A stretch of 64,000 nucleotides of DNA from Flabesymbios commensalis (lineage: Eukaryota > Annelida > Polychaeta > Terebellida > Flabelligeridae), in assembly GCA_964017125.1 (NCBI GenBank), contig OZ024908.1, forward strand, positions 83,222,090 through 83,286,089, in the 5' to 3' direction. A model generated the notes under the pieces. The model saw only the letters and a list, made by a program, of their open reading frames with translations, had not been told where the DNA came from and made no database searches. The number at the start of each line of letters is the position of its first letter. Position 1 is the stretch's first letter. Below are positions 9,560 to 21,446 of this stretch, piece by piece. The position numbers and the translations under genes are program-made.

Positions 9560-11830
9560 TCAAGTGCCTTTTCTAGCAGATGGATTTGTGTCTTGACCTA
9601 GAATTAAGCAAGGTATATTATTTAACATTTTTTCTTGCTTAAGTTTGGTCCCAATGGGAAATTCAGTCTTACTAGCATTAAGCTTCTCAAGAGATTCCTT
9701 AGCTTTGAAAACGGAAAACAGAGCGCTGAGTGGTGTAGTGTATAGGGTTAAAAGCACTGGTCCAAGCACAGAGCCCTATGGAACCATATAAGTTATGTGA
9801 CTTTATATGACATAGTGTCTTTAATCTTTACGGATTGGTACCTATTTTGCAAATAAGAAGAACACCTAATTTGAGCCTGGCCAGATATTCCATAACAATC
9901 TGAAAGTATATTTGCTAATGTAGCATGGGTAATGGTGTCGAAAACGGCCGACAAGTCAAGCAAGGTCAGAGCTGTAACCTCACCCTTGTAAATACTAATG
10001 ATGATATCGTTATGTACTTTCAGTAGAGCTGATTCTGTAAAATAATGTTTCCTGTAAGGGGATTTTAATGGATTAGATAGATGGTTATGTTTTATATGAG
10101 CTTGCAGCCAATTTACTACTATCTTTTTGGAAATAAAACTCATGTTGGATACAGGCTTGTAACTTTTCAGTTCGTTTATAGGGAGAGGTGTTTTTAAGTA
10201 GTGGTCTCACATGAGCTTTTTTGAAAGTTTCCTTAAAATGGTAATTATATCAGTGATTGGAGTTATTAATATATCAAGACAATTTTTCAGCACGCTTATA
10301 TGAGCGGGGTTCAGATTACATGATTTTGACGATGAGCTCAAAATAAGCTTTTTAATTCCATCTTCTGTCACCCGTTCAAAAACGTTCATTATAAATCTAA
10401 TTTCTGGGTTTTTTACACTCATGGAATATTCTGTACTTTATCTGGAAATTGGTTTTAATTTTATCAACAAAATATTCAAAGAAATGGTCACAAAGTGATT
10501 TTACTAATGTGAATTCTGGCAGAACCGGCGTGTGGAATTCTATGCAGAATGTTATTTATTGAGTTACATAGAAGACGAGGATTGTCCGAATTTTCTGAAA
10601 TAAGATCAGCTAAATATTTCGATTTTGCTTTGTCATCATTCTGTTACACAGGTGGCACTGATGTAACATGAACGATCTAGTTGTGTGCGAGGTCTGCGCC
10701 ATGTACGTTTGAGATTGTTGCGAAAGATTTTAGCCTTCATTATTTCTTGAGTCATCCATGGATATCGTGGTTTTCTGACTTATCTTACAAGACCGTATTA
10801 TTGTCTAAAGTAGAGCTAATGACAGAATCATACTGTCGACAGAGTCGTGAGAGATCTTGGTTTCTTCGTTGGATCCAAATTGAGAATATCTGAATAAAAC
10901 GATTCATAACCAATTTCGTATATTTTTCGAAACGATGTTTTTTCTTTTTTACATTTCGTGTATCAACCGTCAATTTCTGATATGACAGCGAGATGGTGTG
11001 TAATACATGGTGCCGAAAAAAACTGATTTGATATAATTAGAAATGCGTTCGGTGATCAAAATATCTAGCCAATGACCATGAAGGTGAGTTGGAAAATTAA
11101 CATGCTGCTTGGGATGGAAACATGTGAGGATTTCATTGAATTTATTGGCTTTTCCATTTGAGTTATCCAGATGTAAGTTGAAATCTCCAGTATAGACAAA
11201 TTGTCATGGGGTAGAATTAGTTCTCTAGTAAATCTTGAAACTGATCAAAAATTGACATGTACCGTTTTGAAGCCTATACAGGCAGACAACGAAACTACTG
11301 AACGAATTGTTTCCAATACGTGCAGAGAGCGCCATGAACGTTTTAAATGATGGCAGAGAATGAATATCTGTTTTTAATCACTGTTAATTGGTCAGACACT
11401 AGTATGCCTACACCTCCTCCTGTCCGCTGATCCGCACGAGGTTCATGAAAAAACGAACAGCCAGAAGGTGAGATATCAGCTATCGATGATTGCGTTTTAT
11501 CATGTTCTAACCCTGTTTCCGTCACTGCCACAATGTCCAGATTTTTCGATGAAGGGGACTGTTTTCGGTTTGATGGATTTTGCATTGATTGTTGCCATTT
11601 AATTATGTCATTTGAGCCGGAGGGACCCGGATTTAAGCTGACATTTCCTGCCAGTAGGCCTAGATGTTGCAATTGAAAGATACATTTAAAAAATTTGCTG
11701 TGACCAAATTTGAAAACATGGTGTTTGTTATTGATGACGGTTGACAATTTGTTACAAATATGATTGGGCCACAAGAGGAAAATTCGTCATCGCTGCGTAT
11801 AATAGACACGGCTGTTAGGAGTGTGAAAAT
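9560..11830 (-). pseudogene. LINE B, CR1/L2-like non-LTR retrotransposon, decayed
   Basis: Reading on the minus strand in order: a 2A-like motif LLAGNVSLNPGP (about 11660-11622); AP-endonuclease start VAVTETGL; HEPRADQRTGGGVGIL (about 11440-11395); GDFNLHLDN near 11180; HGHWLDILITE near 11060. The reverse transcriptase follows: VTEDGIKKLILSSSSKSC (10380-10320), SAYRKHH-like PYRKHYFTESALLKVHNDI (10060-10000), LLDLSAVFDTITH (9960-9920) and LGPVLLTLYT (9769-9740). This is the domain order of CR1/L2-group elements. After LYTTPL the frame jumps to LNASKTEF, so the YADD box is deleted in frame. Several stops and frameshifts separate the blocks. It is truncated at the 5' end and has no clear 3' tail. 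Confidence 0.9.
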
Positions 11831-12164
11831 AGTATACATTATTTTTTATATGGATATTTTGATTATCGGCGGCCGTAATACAGCACGCCTATGAAGCCTA
11901 ATATGCCAGCAGAAAATATGATAATGCCTACAAAATGCCTATAGTTTGATCTTCAGCAGCTTTTAGGTCGCCTACGATATCTACAATTCATATGGGTAAT
12001 GTTGGGCCAATGCTGGGCCACTATTGGTGAAGATAGCTAGGCTTATTATTGTTTATAAATTATTCTGACCACCTATGTTTCTACGTATTATGACACTGAT
12101 GCTAATATATTTTTATTATTTAGAAAATTATACTATAATCTGTATAGAAATGGTGACTTATCCA

Positions 12165-13640
12165 TTATAACCTCGCGGGGGTGTTTTGGTATAAGTCCGT
12201 GTTGGGATCTACTATTCTAGGTATGTTTCAAGCCATCTTATACATTTCAAGTGAACATAATGTTAGGAGAAACAGCAAAAATAAGCTCTTTTCAACCATT
12301 TTGAGCTAATTTGACCTTCCTGTGACCTTGAGATGGCCTTACAATGACCTTATGATAACTCTTTTATAAAACTCAACACCAACCCAACTCAGCTTGCGTA
12401 GGCCTACTTGAGTTGTGTTTCGACCTATTGGAAGTTTTGGTTAAATAATCTATTTTCACCCATTTTGAACTGATTTGACCTTGCTGTAACCTTGCGATGA
12501 CCTTGTCATGACCTTGGGGTAAGAACCCTGTGAAATACAACCCCAACCTATTTCACCATGTATACTTGGGTTGAGCCTTACCAGATGTAATAAATGTATT
12601 GGTTATTAGTCAAAATACAACATCAGTGTGTTATTTTGTACATTGTGCCATGAGATTTGAAGGGGGGGGGGGGCGAGTAAAAAACCCTCCAACCCTAAAT
12701 GTTATCTCTGCAACCTCTCAGGGGTGTTTTTGTGTAGGTCCGTGTTGGGATCTAGGTATGTTTCAAGATATTGTGTACATTTCAAGTGAACATAATGTTA
12801 GCAAAAACAACAACAAAAAGCTATTTTCAACCGTTTTGCGCAGATTTGATCTTTTTGTGACCTTGAGATGACCGCCCCATGACATTTGGATAACTCCCCT
12901 ATGAAACCCAACACCAACCCATGTCACCATATGTACTTGGGTTGGGCTTGATCGATTTATTGGAAGTGCTGGTCCAATAATCTATTTAAAAGAAATATTT
13001 TTAAACAAAACACCTTTCCACTGACAGTGTGTATATGCCACGCTCTCATACCACCCTAGGGGTCAAGGGTACCATACTTCAATGACCCCTGGTGGCCTTG
13101 TCCATGTATGTATAATCTGCAGTCTTTCCTGTTTCAATAACTTTTTTGTTCTTAATCTTTATGACTTTGTGTACTATTAGATTCTAATATTTTGAATTTA
13201 ATTATGTTATCATTAAATCTAAATTTCAAATGACACCTTAAATACTTGTAACGCATGGAGGGTCACATATGCTAAAATATATTTGACCCTGAAATTGACC
13301 TTCTGACATTAAGGTTGGAGTCAAATCACCAAAAAAATTCCAGAAATGGATTTTGCAGTCAAAATCACGCGAAAATGAGGTATTACACTTGTTTCTAGCT
13401 TTATTTGGTGAAAATCATATTTTTGCTCACTTGACCTTAAAATTGACCTTTTGACCTTGAAATTGACCTTCTGTCTTTAAGGATGACTCCAAATCACAAA
13501 ATTGGTACCAGAAATGAATTTTGCAGTCAAAATTACACAAAAATGAGGTATTACAGTTGTTTCTATCTTTATTTGTTGAAAAATCATATTTGACCTTGAA
13601 ATTGAACTTTGACCTTGAATTTACCCCATAGTGCAAAGTG
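12165..13640. repeat. Diverged tandem array rich in TGACCTT
   Basis: A unit of about 545 bases appears at 12165-12560 and again at 12710-12990 (shared CCGTGTTGGGATCTA, CATTTCAAGTGAACATAATG). It is followed by units of about 160 bases at 13260-13640 (shared CCAGAAATGGATTTTGCAGTC-like segments and GAGGTATTACA). TGACCTT or TGACCTTGA recurs about fourteen times. The complement TCAAGGTCA is the extended half-site bound by ERR/SF-1 class nuclear receptors. Whether it is bound is unknown. No coding sequence is supported. Confidence 0.6.
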
Positions 13641-14200
13641 GTTAAGAATGACAAGATGTCTCCCGGCAAATTCTGAATACATATATCCTCACCATCAATA
13701 ATCAACAATACAAAAACGTTACACCTCAAAATGAGGTCCAGTGCTAGTTCTGCCAGACTAATAGTGATATGACGAGATTTAATCTATTAATTATATGATT
13801 TAGACGTCATAATTTAAATCGCGAAATAGAACGTTTTAGAGGAAAAATCCGGCTTGACACGACTTCGCATTCGATTCCCCATACCCGAAAATGGTTAAAA
13901 ATGGTGAAAAAACTAAATGGGCAGACTTCCTACACTGGGTCAATATTTTGCTCCGATTTCCACCAGTCTATAACTTTTTGTACCTGCACCGCACTATGCT
14001 AAATGGTAGGCTACACAATGAGATGCATGTATGCATATCCCAGGCATTCAACCAATGTTATTCTATTGCTGGTTCACCATATACGATGGTGGCCCAACAT
14101 TAAAACATTATTGTTCGAACATCTCACGTTTTCTAGGATGAATATGCCTATCACAACGAATCACAAAACCAAGTAAAACAGTGACATAATTAGAAGAAAA
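13641..14200. other. Intergenic, nothing firm
   Basis: No gene recognised. A diverged copy of the CCAATGTT...TGGCCCAACATT motif lies at 14050-14105. Confidence 0.45.
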
Positions 14201-14204
14201 ATTA

Positions 14205-14552
14205 TCATAATAGTTCACTTTTCGCTGGAATGACTCAATTGTGAAGTGTCATTTGTCATGATATTAACATTTTACATTACAACATTGTAATGTCATATTT
14301 TAATGTTATCAATTGATGTAATGTTATTATAATGTTATTATATCTTAACAAAGTACTATCTACAGCACACTTATGTATTAACTGAACATACAATGTTTTA
14401 AAAATATATCATAATAGTTCCCTTTTCGCTGGAATGACTCAATTGTACAGTGTGATATTAACATTTTATATTACAACACTGTAATGTCATATTTTAATGT
14501 TATCAATATGTTATTGTATCTTAACAACGTACTATCTGCAGCACACTTATGT
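14205..14552. repeat. Tandem duplication, two units of ~200 bases
   Basis: 14205-14375 and 14408-14552 share CATAATAGTTC..CTTTTCGCTGG, TGATATTAACATTTTA, ATGTCATATTTTAATG and ATCTTAACAA.GTACTATCT. The second unit is slightly shorter. It is AT-rich and non-coding. Confidence 0.7.
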
Positions 14553-14746
14553 CCTGGCACTATTTCTGTATATTATTGTTATATCCTGATACTTGCATTC
14601 TGCATACTTTGCATCCTGACATTATAATCTCATACTCATGCAATTTGAATTTATTATCTGACATTGTACTCAATGGCTGATATTTTGAATATTCTGATAT
14701 TCTCAAATATTGTCTGATCGTTAGTAATAAACTATGAACTAATGAT

Positions 14747-14879
14747 ATGGGCCAAAGTATGGTATTCCACGCCCTGATTAAAAAAAACTGAATGACGAAT
14801 TTCATCCGCTGAGCTCGTCATGTGACGGACTGAACCACTCTACCGTTGGTCGGTGGTACAATACCATACTTGGGCCATT
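14747..14879. mobile_element. Small hairpin MITE
   Basis: 133 bases with 20-base imperfect inverted ends ATGGGCCAAAGTATGGTATT / AATACCATACTTGGGCCAT. No coding capacity; family unknown. Confidence 0.6.
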
Positions 14880-14899
14880 ATATTCAAAATATTGAATAT

Positions 14900-15032
14900 T
14901 TACGAGTGAGCGAAGAAGAAACATTTGGTTTCTTTGAAACTTGAATGCCAGAGCGGGATTCAAAACCGCCATCTCCGACTTCCCAAGCAGGTAGCTTTAA
15001 CCACTGCACCAGGGCCCCCGCCCTTCATAAAA
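14900..15032 (-). mobile_element. tRNA-derived SINE, 5' half (diverged)
   Basis: On the minus strand it starts GGGCGGGGGCCCTGGTGCAGTG and contains TGGTTAAAGCTACCTG and GGTTTTGAATCCCGC, matching the A- and B-box regions of the upstream tRNA-like unit of the SINE at 21009-21328. Clearly older than the copies at 21 and 57 kb. Confidence 0.65.
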
Positions 15033-15359
15033 TCAAAAGTAATACAGATTTTTATAAAAATATTTTCGTTAATGAAACAGGAAAGGCAAGACTAACATAT
15101 ATACCTAATAAAATCAATTTTGAAAATTTTAACCCCGCTGTGTGGCGGGTCACATTCTGCCCGACGATCTGAGGCTACGCATTGCTGTCGAGAAAGCACC
15201 CCACAGTATTTCTATCGTTAACGTAACATGACACGTTAAATATTTCAGCATTCACGCTTTATTAAACACTACACGCCTGATATTTTGTTGGTGCGAAAAA
15301 TCTGATAATTATAAGTCATATATCCGCCGCCGCCATTTGTTTTGGATATTGCTCGATAT

Positions 15360-15987
15360 GGGCAAACTGGGCCTTTAGTATCGCATTGGTGTGTACACCT
15401 GCATGCAGTGTACATGTACACGTGTACTATCAACGGGGGTGATCTATCTGCAGTAGATATAGTATATGGGTGGAAGGTGAAGGCAATGTTTTTCCTGGGG
15501 TCCAAAACAATTAACTCTATTTAAGGTATTTAAACCACTTCAATCGGTACAAAAACCCGCTGGTTATGTTAAGCAAAAAACACTATTAATCAACGAAAAC
15601 GAGATACTTAGATATATTTGTATTAACATACTTAGAGACCACAAAACTCACGACATATCCAACCACAGCTTTGGGGGAAACTATCCATTTACCAAATCCA
15701 AAACAATCATCTTATCTCTCGGAATTCATTTTTTTCCGGAATAAGACTATATATTTGTTTAAAAAAAAGTAGCAAACTACACCGTTTTGATTTGGAAAAA
15801 ACCTAATCGCCGAGCAAGAACATGTACTTCTTGGATTTATAATGAGGTGTAAATGGATAGTTCCCCCCTTCACCTTCCACCCATATACTATATCTACTGC
15901 AGAGAGATCACCCCCGTTTATAGTACACGTGAACATGTGCAATGCAGGTGTACACACACCAATGCGATACTGAAGGCCCAGTGGGCC
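15360..15987. repeat. Inverted repeat pair, arms ~125 bases
   Basis: Arms 15360-15484 and 15867-15987 are inverted copies (shared TATCGCATTGGTGTGTACACC and ATATAGTATATGGGTGGAAGG in opposite orientation). A second inner pair, GGGGGAAACTATCCATTTA (15675-15693) and TAAATGGATAGTTCCCCCC (15849-15867), abuts the right arm. It may be a nested foldback element. The ~380-base spacer holds nothing recognisable. Confidence 0.7.
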
Positions 15988-16105
15988 AAAAATATTGCAT
16001 TTATAACATGCACATACATCTAACCCGTCCGGCAATTTATTTACCAAAGGGCATGGTTATAGCGCAAATGTTAAGGTCAACGACGAAGGGGGCTTGTTTT
16101 CAGGG

Positions 16106-16445
16106 TCTATTTGGCATTTGCAATGAGACTGTGGTGGCCAACATGAATTAATTGATTTGACTTATTCACGCTATTTTTTTTAGTTAAATGCATATGTTTT
16201 GGGAGTTTTCGAGTCTATTGGCATATTTTATTATAATTTGAGTCTACCTGGCGTGTGTCTGCGTGTTTGCATGCTATTTTAACATTGAGCAAATCCGCCT
16301 TCGAGTGGGTGAAGCAAAATGATCACCCAAAGATTACAATAGGCAACACGGAGCTTGTTTTGCAACAATTTTATTACATCCATTCATATGAACAGCAGAT
16401 CTAATAATATGATCACACAATTTACAAATGTCAACTCTACTATAG
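16106..16445. repeat. Dispersed repeat R4, copy 1
   Basis: Matches 24015-24312 at roughly 90% by eye (CTATTTGGCATTTGCAATG, TTTTGGGAGTTTTCGAGTC, TGAACAGCA.ATCTAATAA). This copy has a 45-base segment around 16288-16325 that the other lacks. Confidence 0.75.
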
Positions 16446-17146
16446 GCCTAAACTATCCCAACATTAGCTTCACATGTGAATTATACTGCACATCATTGAT
16501 GTATAATTCTAACCTCACTAATTACACAATCATATAATTGCCACTATAAATATAATTACCACTACAGCGCCAACATACGTATCTCTAAAATAGTCAAGTA
16601 ACATTTAACAATAATTTCAACTGCATTCGTTACGCATTCAACAACAGCTGATATTCATCACATTTTCAACAAGGCTCAGGACATTTATGGATACAATAAC
16701 ATAATTGGCACAACGTTTTAGTAAATTTGCGATGTGGGTTGGTATCTATTGTGGTGAGCTTGAAGTGTGCTCATACCTATGTCATGGATATACGCCGATT
16801 ATACATATTTTACTCTTTCAGTGCCGGGATCGACTGTAAACGTTGGAATTTAATGTCTACCGACGTCAGATTCTGACACAATCGTGCTCATAATAAAGCC
16901 TACTAGCGTATTGACCTAATGTTATATTTTGTCAATCGATCACGCCTCCCTCTTTTCATAAATTCTGGATCCGTAACTGAGACGTTCAGGCAATGTTGGT
17001 TTATTGTTGGGTCAGCGTCATAGATGGTGAGCCAAGGTTATACTGGCATTGGTTCAAAATCTTGTTTCTGCTGGGTTGTGTGTTGTGTGATCATAATGTT
17101 TAGTTATTCAACCTCAACTTCACAAAGCTTCAACAAAAACGCCTGG
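16446..17146. other. Intergenic with repeat fragments
   Basis: No gene. A decayed GATCGACT / CAGATTCTGAC hairpin fragment lies at 16820-16880 and a CAATGTTGGTTTATTGTTGGG mosaic motif at 16990-17090. Confidence 0.45.
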
Positions 17147-17411
17147 TGTCTGGTGTGGTGGTGGTGGGGGGGGGGGAGGGGATAGCTGTAGATGGGAGTA
17201 CGAGGTAAAATGTTATATAAACGTCTGGTGCTCGGTATGTTGGGGAGTTGTAGATGATAGTACGAGGTCAAATGTTATATACACGTCTGGTGTTCGGTGT
17301 GTTGGGGAGTTGTAGATGATAGTACGAGGTCAAATGTTATATACACGTCTGGTGTTCGGTGTGTTGGGGGGGGGGGGAGGCTGTTGATGGTAGTACAAGA
17401 TCAAATGTTGT
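17147..17411. repeat. 62-bp tandem repeat, about four units
   Basis: CGTCTGGTG starts at 17222, 17284 and 17346 with a diverged first unit near 17147. Units carry GTTGGGGAGTTGTAGATG and GTACGAGGTCAAATG, with G-runs of varying length. Confidence 0.8.
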
Positions 17412-17879
17412 ATAATAATATACTGCTAGAATAACATCGGATTGTCTGAGACAATATATGTGAGACCAGCATAATCTAAAACATAACATAAAAACGTGAC
17501 GTAATATTTGATTGAGACAATGCCAGTAAAGCTCGTTTTAAAGAAACTGTAGATTATGTCAAAGAGAAATTCGATAGATTCGTAAATTTGAATGTAGGAG
17601 GCGCGCAGCGCCAATGTTATCAGATCTGCGTATCTATCGTAATTGAGTTTGTCTTATAATACAACAATCGCAATAGACGACAGTTAACGTTATTCAATTG
17701 TAATGCAGGCCTATGTATGGACCACTAGATAACGATTATTAATTAGTCCTTCAGAGGTTCAGGTGTTATGGCTTCAGACAATGCGCTGAAATACGTTTGT
17801 ATAAACCGAAGAGACCAAAGTTTTTTTTTTAATTTGTGTGGTCTCCACGATTTGATTGACAATCCCTATTGTATGGTCA

Positions 17880-18109
17880 TTAACCTTTTCACTACCATAC
17901 ATGACGGAAATTTCCGTCGTCATTCGTCAATGAACGTAGCCATAAAATGACACAAATTTTCGTCAAATATATACTACATTTATGTATTTTTCGTCATTTG
18001 AAGCTGGAAATTGCGTTAGCAATTCCAGCTTCAAATGACGAAAAATAGAACTCCTACACCAGTTAACTGGATCCTGGCATGCACTCCGGCCTGGAAGTCA
18101 AAGGGTTAA
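17880..18109. mobile_element. TTAA-flanked MITE with strong hairpin
   Basis: 230 bases bounded by TTAA, tips TTAACCTTTTCACT and AGTCAAAGGGTTAA. Internal hairpin 17985-18048: CGTCATTTGAAGCTGG and AATTGC against GCAATT and CCAGCTTCAAATGACG around a four-base loop, practically perfect. Non-coding. Confidence 0.75.
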
Positions 18110-18205
18110 TAACTAGAATAAGTCGATTCGTAGATACGAATCTACTTTTTAACACAGTCTATTGTAAACAAGTTGATGAGCTCAGTAGATAGGGACTCAA
18201 AAAAT

Positions 18206-19327
18206 TCAGTTGGGAGTGACAGAGTTTTTGCGTTTGATGCCGATGCACTTCCAGACGGCTTTTCGGAGCTCAGTCAGTAGTGTCAAGTATATTATCGGAT
18301 TCAGGGCGCTCGAGAGCACAGTCATCATCAGGTAGCTTGTCCTGGCCAATGCAAACATGGGCAGAGATACTCTGTGGTCTGTGTCAGCCCAGGTGACTCC
18401 AGAACCTCTCACACCGGCCCTTATTAACATGCTGGGAATAACGGTGAGCCAGAAAGATCCAGACACCAAACAGATCATCTTGAGTGCTTTTTTGATTGGT
18501 TTCACAATAATACCACCGACTGCTGATTGGTCTTCGTTCATCACATCAGACTGAGGTTCTATTTGAGCATTATGCTTTGATATGAGCAGACGTAGCTTGA
18601 TTAGTGTTACAACGCTCACTGAACCAGAAGGGATGATGAAGACAACAAAGTAAAGGTAGTTGCTTAACATACTTGACCAACCTGTCGCTTGATACGTCAT
18701 GACGGTGGCCACTGGAACCCTGGGTGTAACTAAATCTACAGCGAGTGCGACACAAAGTGCTAATACAAAAATAATAATAACTGCTGCGTAGATTCGTGAC
18801 TTGGTAAATTTTCTGGTGTACTTCATCGGTGTGACAAAGTAACAATATCTCTCGTAAGCCAGAACTCCGACCATATGGAAAGTTGAAAATAGGAAACTGG
18901 TCATAACTGTCACTAAGATGCGGGATACGGTATCAGACATCACGTGAATGTCGTTGCTGATAACTACAGGGACCATGTGGAGTAATATGAGGTTACAATA
19001 TAGGACATCACACACCATGTATGATCCAAGTACCATAAACTGTGGTGTGTGCAGTGAGTAATCCTTTCGGATCACGTAGAGGAGGGTCCCGTTTGAAAAG
19101 TTCACATACAGCCAGAAGAGTATTAGCAGGCCTGCCGTGATGGCTTGCTCCCAGATACTGTCTGTCACGATGGGGGCCACAGTGGCCATTGTCTCTGTCG
19201 TCCACAGACCTCCTGCGGGCGATGAGTCTGAAACATCTCCAGAACTGCTAGTACTTCCAGAGAATGTCTGTGAGTCCGTGATGAACAGTTCTTCTACAGT
19301 AGAGTTTACAGGGACTGTGAAATACAT
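18206..19327 (-). CDS. Olfactory-receptor-like class A GPCR
   Basis: An intact single-exon frame of 373 codons. Seven hydrophobic segments lie at roughly residues 62-85, 96-120, 133-157, 180-200, 219-244, 280-303 and 321-347. Class A marks are N79 (helix 1), D107 (helix 2), E159-R160-Y161 in place of DRY, and N343-P344-I-I-Y347. LHTPQFM after helix 1 and AYERYCYFVTPMKY after helix 3 match olfactory-receptor signatures (LHTPMY, MAYDRYVAICxPL). The 60-residue N-terminus is Ser/Thr-rich with an NST sequon at 8-10. The expected role is plasma-membrane chemoreception through a G protein; the ligand is unknown. The start is the first in-frame Met. No other chemoreceptor gene lies in the window. Repeats flank it on both sides. 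Confidence 0.9.
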   Translation of the reverse strand: MYFTVPVNSTVEELFITDSQTFSGSTSSSGDVSDSSPAGGLWTTETMATVAPIVTDSIWEQAITAGLLILFWLYVNFSNGTLLYVIRKDYSLHTPQFMVLGSYMVCDVLYCNLILLHMVPVVISNDIHVMSDTVSRILVTVMTSFLFSTFHMVGVLAYERYCYFVTPMKYTRKFTKSRIYAAVIIIFVLALCVALAVDLVTPRVPVATVMTYQATGWSSMLSNYLYFVVFIIPSGSVSVVTLIKLRLLISKHNAQIEPQSDVMNEDQSAVGGIIVKPIKKALKMICLVSGSFWLTVIPSMLIRAGVRGSGVTWADTDHRVSLPMFALARTSYLMMTVLSSALNPIIYLTLLTELRKAVWKCIGIKRKNSVTPN

Positions 19328-21008
19328 TGTTACGAAGATTTGAGCAGACTGCTGCGATCATCAAGGAGCGCGCAGCGCGAGGGCTGACGCGAGATAAGGC
19401 ACAAGTCCCGATATCAACCTTATAGTGCCTCCCTCTTCCACCTGGTGAGGTAGATGATGTGTGCAAAGCAAATTGTCACCGTAAGTCCAGAAGACAAGCA
19501 ACCATTGCTGCTGAGCCATCAAGAAACAGTCATTGAGCTATCAACCGCCAGAGGAAGGGGCAAGGACTGACCCCTTTGAGATATTGACTGCCACGACTGC
19601 AGTTAAGCTATTTTATATGATCACTATCCAGCCGAAGAATATGCATGCAGAAGAGTTCCTGCCCTCCCGTTTAACCGACGCTGGCCCAAAATTAAACCAA
19701 CATTGTCGCAAAGTATATTGTTCATTGATGGGCGTGGCATCGCAAACGACAGCACAGCCCTGATCTACATGCTTGGGGAAGAGGCTGGAGACGGCTGTTT
19801 GACAATCCTGTCTGGAGATTCATCTCATCCAATCAGGGATCTAGGATTTAGATCACCGTTAGGGGGAGCGGCGGCCTCTGATAATACCATATCTTAGCTG
19901 TTTATCGCCCAGCTTTCTTACTGAAATTCTCACCCACTTGAAGTTGTGTCTCGCTACCGCGAACCTCAACTTCGAAGAGGGTGAAGATGACTCATATCTG
20001 TTTATTTTTAATTTAGATCCCCAGTAAAAGAGACTTAATCTGCGGATAAAATAGATTAAAACGATTATAGTTGTGCCTAGTATAGCGGTTATCCCTTTCA
20101 GTGCGGGGGTCGACTTTAAGACTTCTGTAGGAGGTCAGATTCTGACGTTTAAAGTCGATCCCCGCACTGAAAGAATTTAAAAATTATATTGGCTGTAGAC
20201 AGATAAAATAGGTATTCCAATGAAGCAATAAAAGCTAACTAAGACATTTAGGATGATTTCAAATTGACAACAACTTTTGGTCTCTTTGTTCCAATTTTTA
20301 AAAGACGAACTGTTCAATTTTTAATCACTGTGTTCCAAAAGCGATATGTGTGTGTATATTTCCAGAATGGTAAATAGTAAAACAGCTTACATGTACAATA
20401 ATGACCCGATATTACGAACCCCGCTTTCACAGTAAAACACATTTTTTTCATTCGCTAGGTTGTTAGTCGATCTATGACTTGATTGTAATTTCAATTTGTC
20501 AGAATAGCAATTAAAACATTTAAATCCAATATTAGCCAAAATCTATTTGTTCAACTTAACCTTTTGAGAGCGCGGACCGACTTTAGATGTCGGAATCTCA
20601 CGTCTCTAGACGTCAGATTCCGACGCACACGACATATTTATAACATAACATAGGTATTCACATGAAGCGGGAAGAGCTGACTAAGACATTTATGATGATT
20701 TCAAATTGATAAAACACGTTCGTCTCGTGGTTTGAATACAAATATTTTATCGCTGTAAGAGTTAAAGCTCAGTTTCACCGATGTGCAGCATCCATTATCT
20801 GGCACAAAAAAATATTATCGACTTAAATTAAACTCCAGACATTTAAGCCTTTAGAAGCTGTTGATTAATACCTTTCAAAAGAACAACTAACGTTAGATGT
20901 GGTAACTAGATAACTAGGTAACGATTATTAATTAGGCTTTCAGAGGTTCAGGTGTTATGCCTTCAGGACGCAGAAGGACGTATATACTACACCACACGAG
21001 CCACTGAC

Positions 21009-21328
21009 AAAAATGAAAATGAAATGAATCGGGCTTTAGGCTACCTTTGTGCACATATAGGCTAAACTGGTCCAGGAGAACCTCCTGAGGATGGTGAGAT
21101 GATTGAGATTACACTGTCCTCCAGACACCGGATTCGAAATTCGAGCCCTGGCGGTTTGAGGTAGAGCACGCTACCTCTCGGTCACGGAGGCTCCCCACAA
21201 TACTGTCTTTCACACATGGATGGGGAAGAAACATTTTTTGTTTTTTTCAAACCGCTGAGACCGGGAACCGAACCCCGAACTCTGGCGTGAAAGGCAGCGG
21301 TGCTAACCACTACCCTAGGGCCCCCGCC
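21009..21328 (-). mobile_element. Complete dimeric tRNA-derived SINE
   Basis: 320 bases flanked by identical 14-base target duplications CACGAGCCACTGAC at 20995-21008 and 21329-21342. On the minus strand the first tRNA-like unit has TAGGGTAGTGGTTAGC (A box) and GGGTTCGGTTCCCGG (B box). A linker follows, then a second unit with TGACCGAGAGG and GGGCTCGAATTTCG, a body, and a short ATTTCATTTT-type tail. The two-unit structure is also complete at 57539-57852 and diverged at 49328-49595. Transcription would be by RNA polymerase III with mobilisation by a LINE, which is family knowledge. Confidence 0.88.
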
Positions 21329-21446
21329 CACGAGCCACTGACGTCTGTAGACGTCTAAACTCGATCCCCGCACTGTAACAGTAAAAATATTTATAATGAT
21401 CGTAGACCCATAACTTAAATGTATTCAAATGAATCAGAAAGAGCTA

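Noticed and set aside
18570-18845. 91-codon frame inside the GPCR in another frame
   Set aside because: It overlaps the intact receptor frame completely and matches nothing.
21182-21373. Possible functional tRNA genes at the SINE heads
   Set aside because: A and B boxes are present but the cloverleaf is incomplete, and the unit has SINE body, tail and target duplications.
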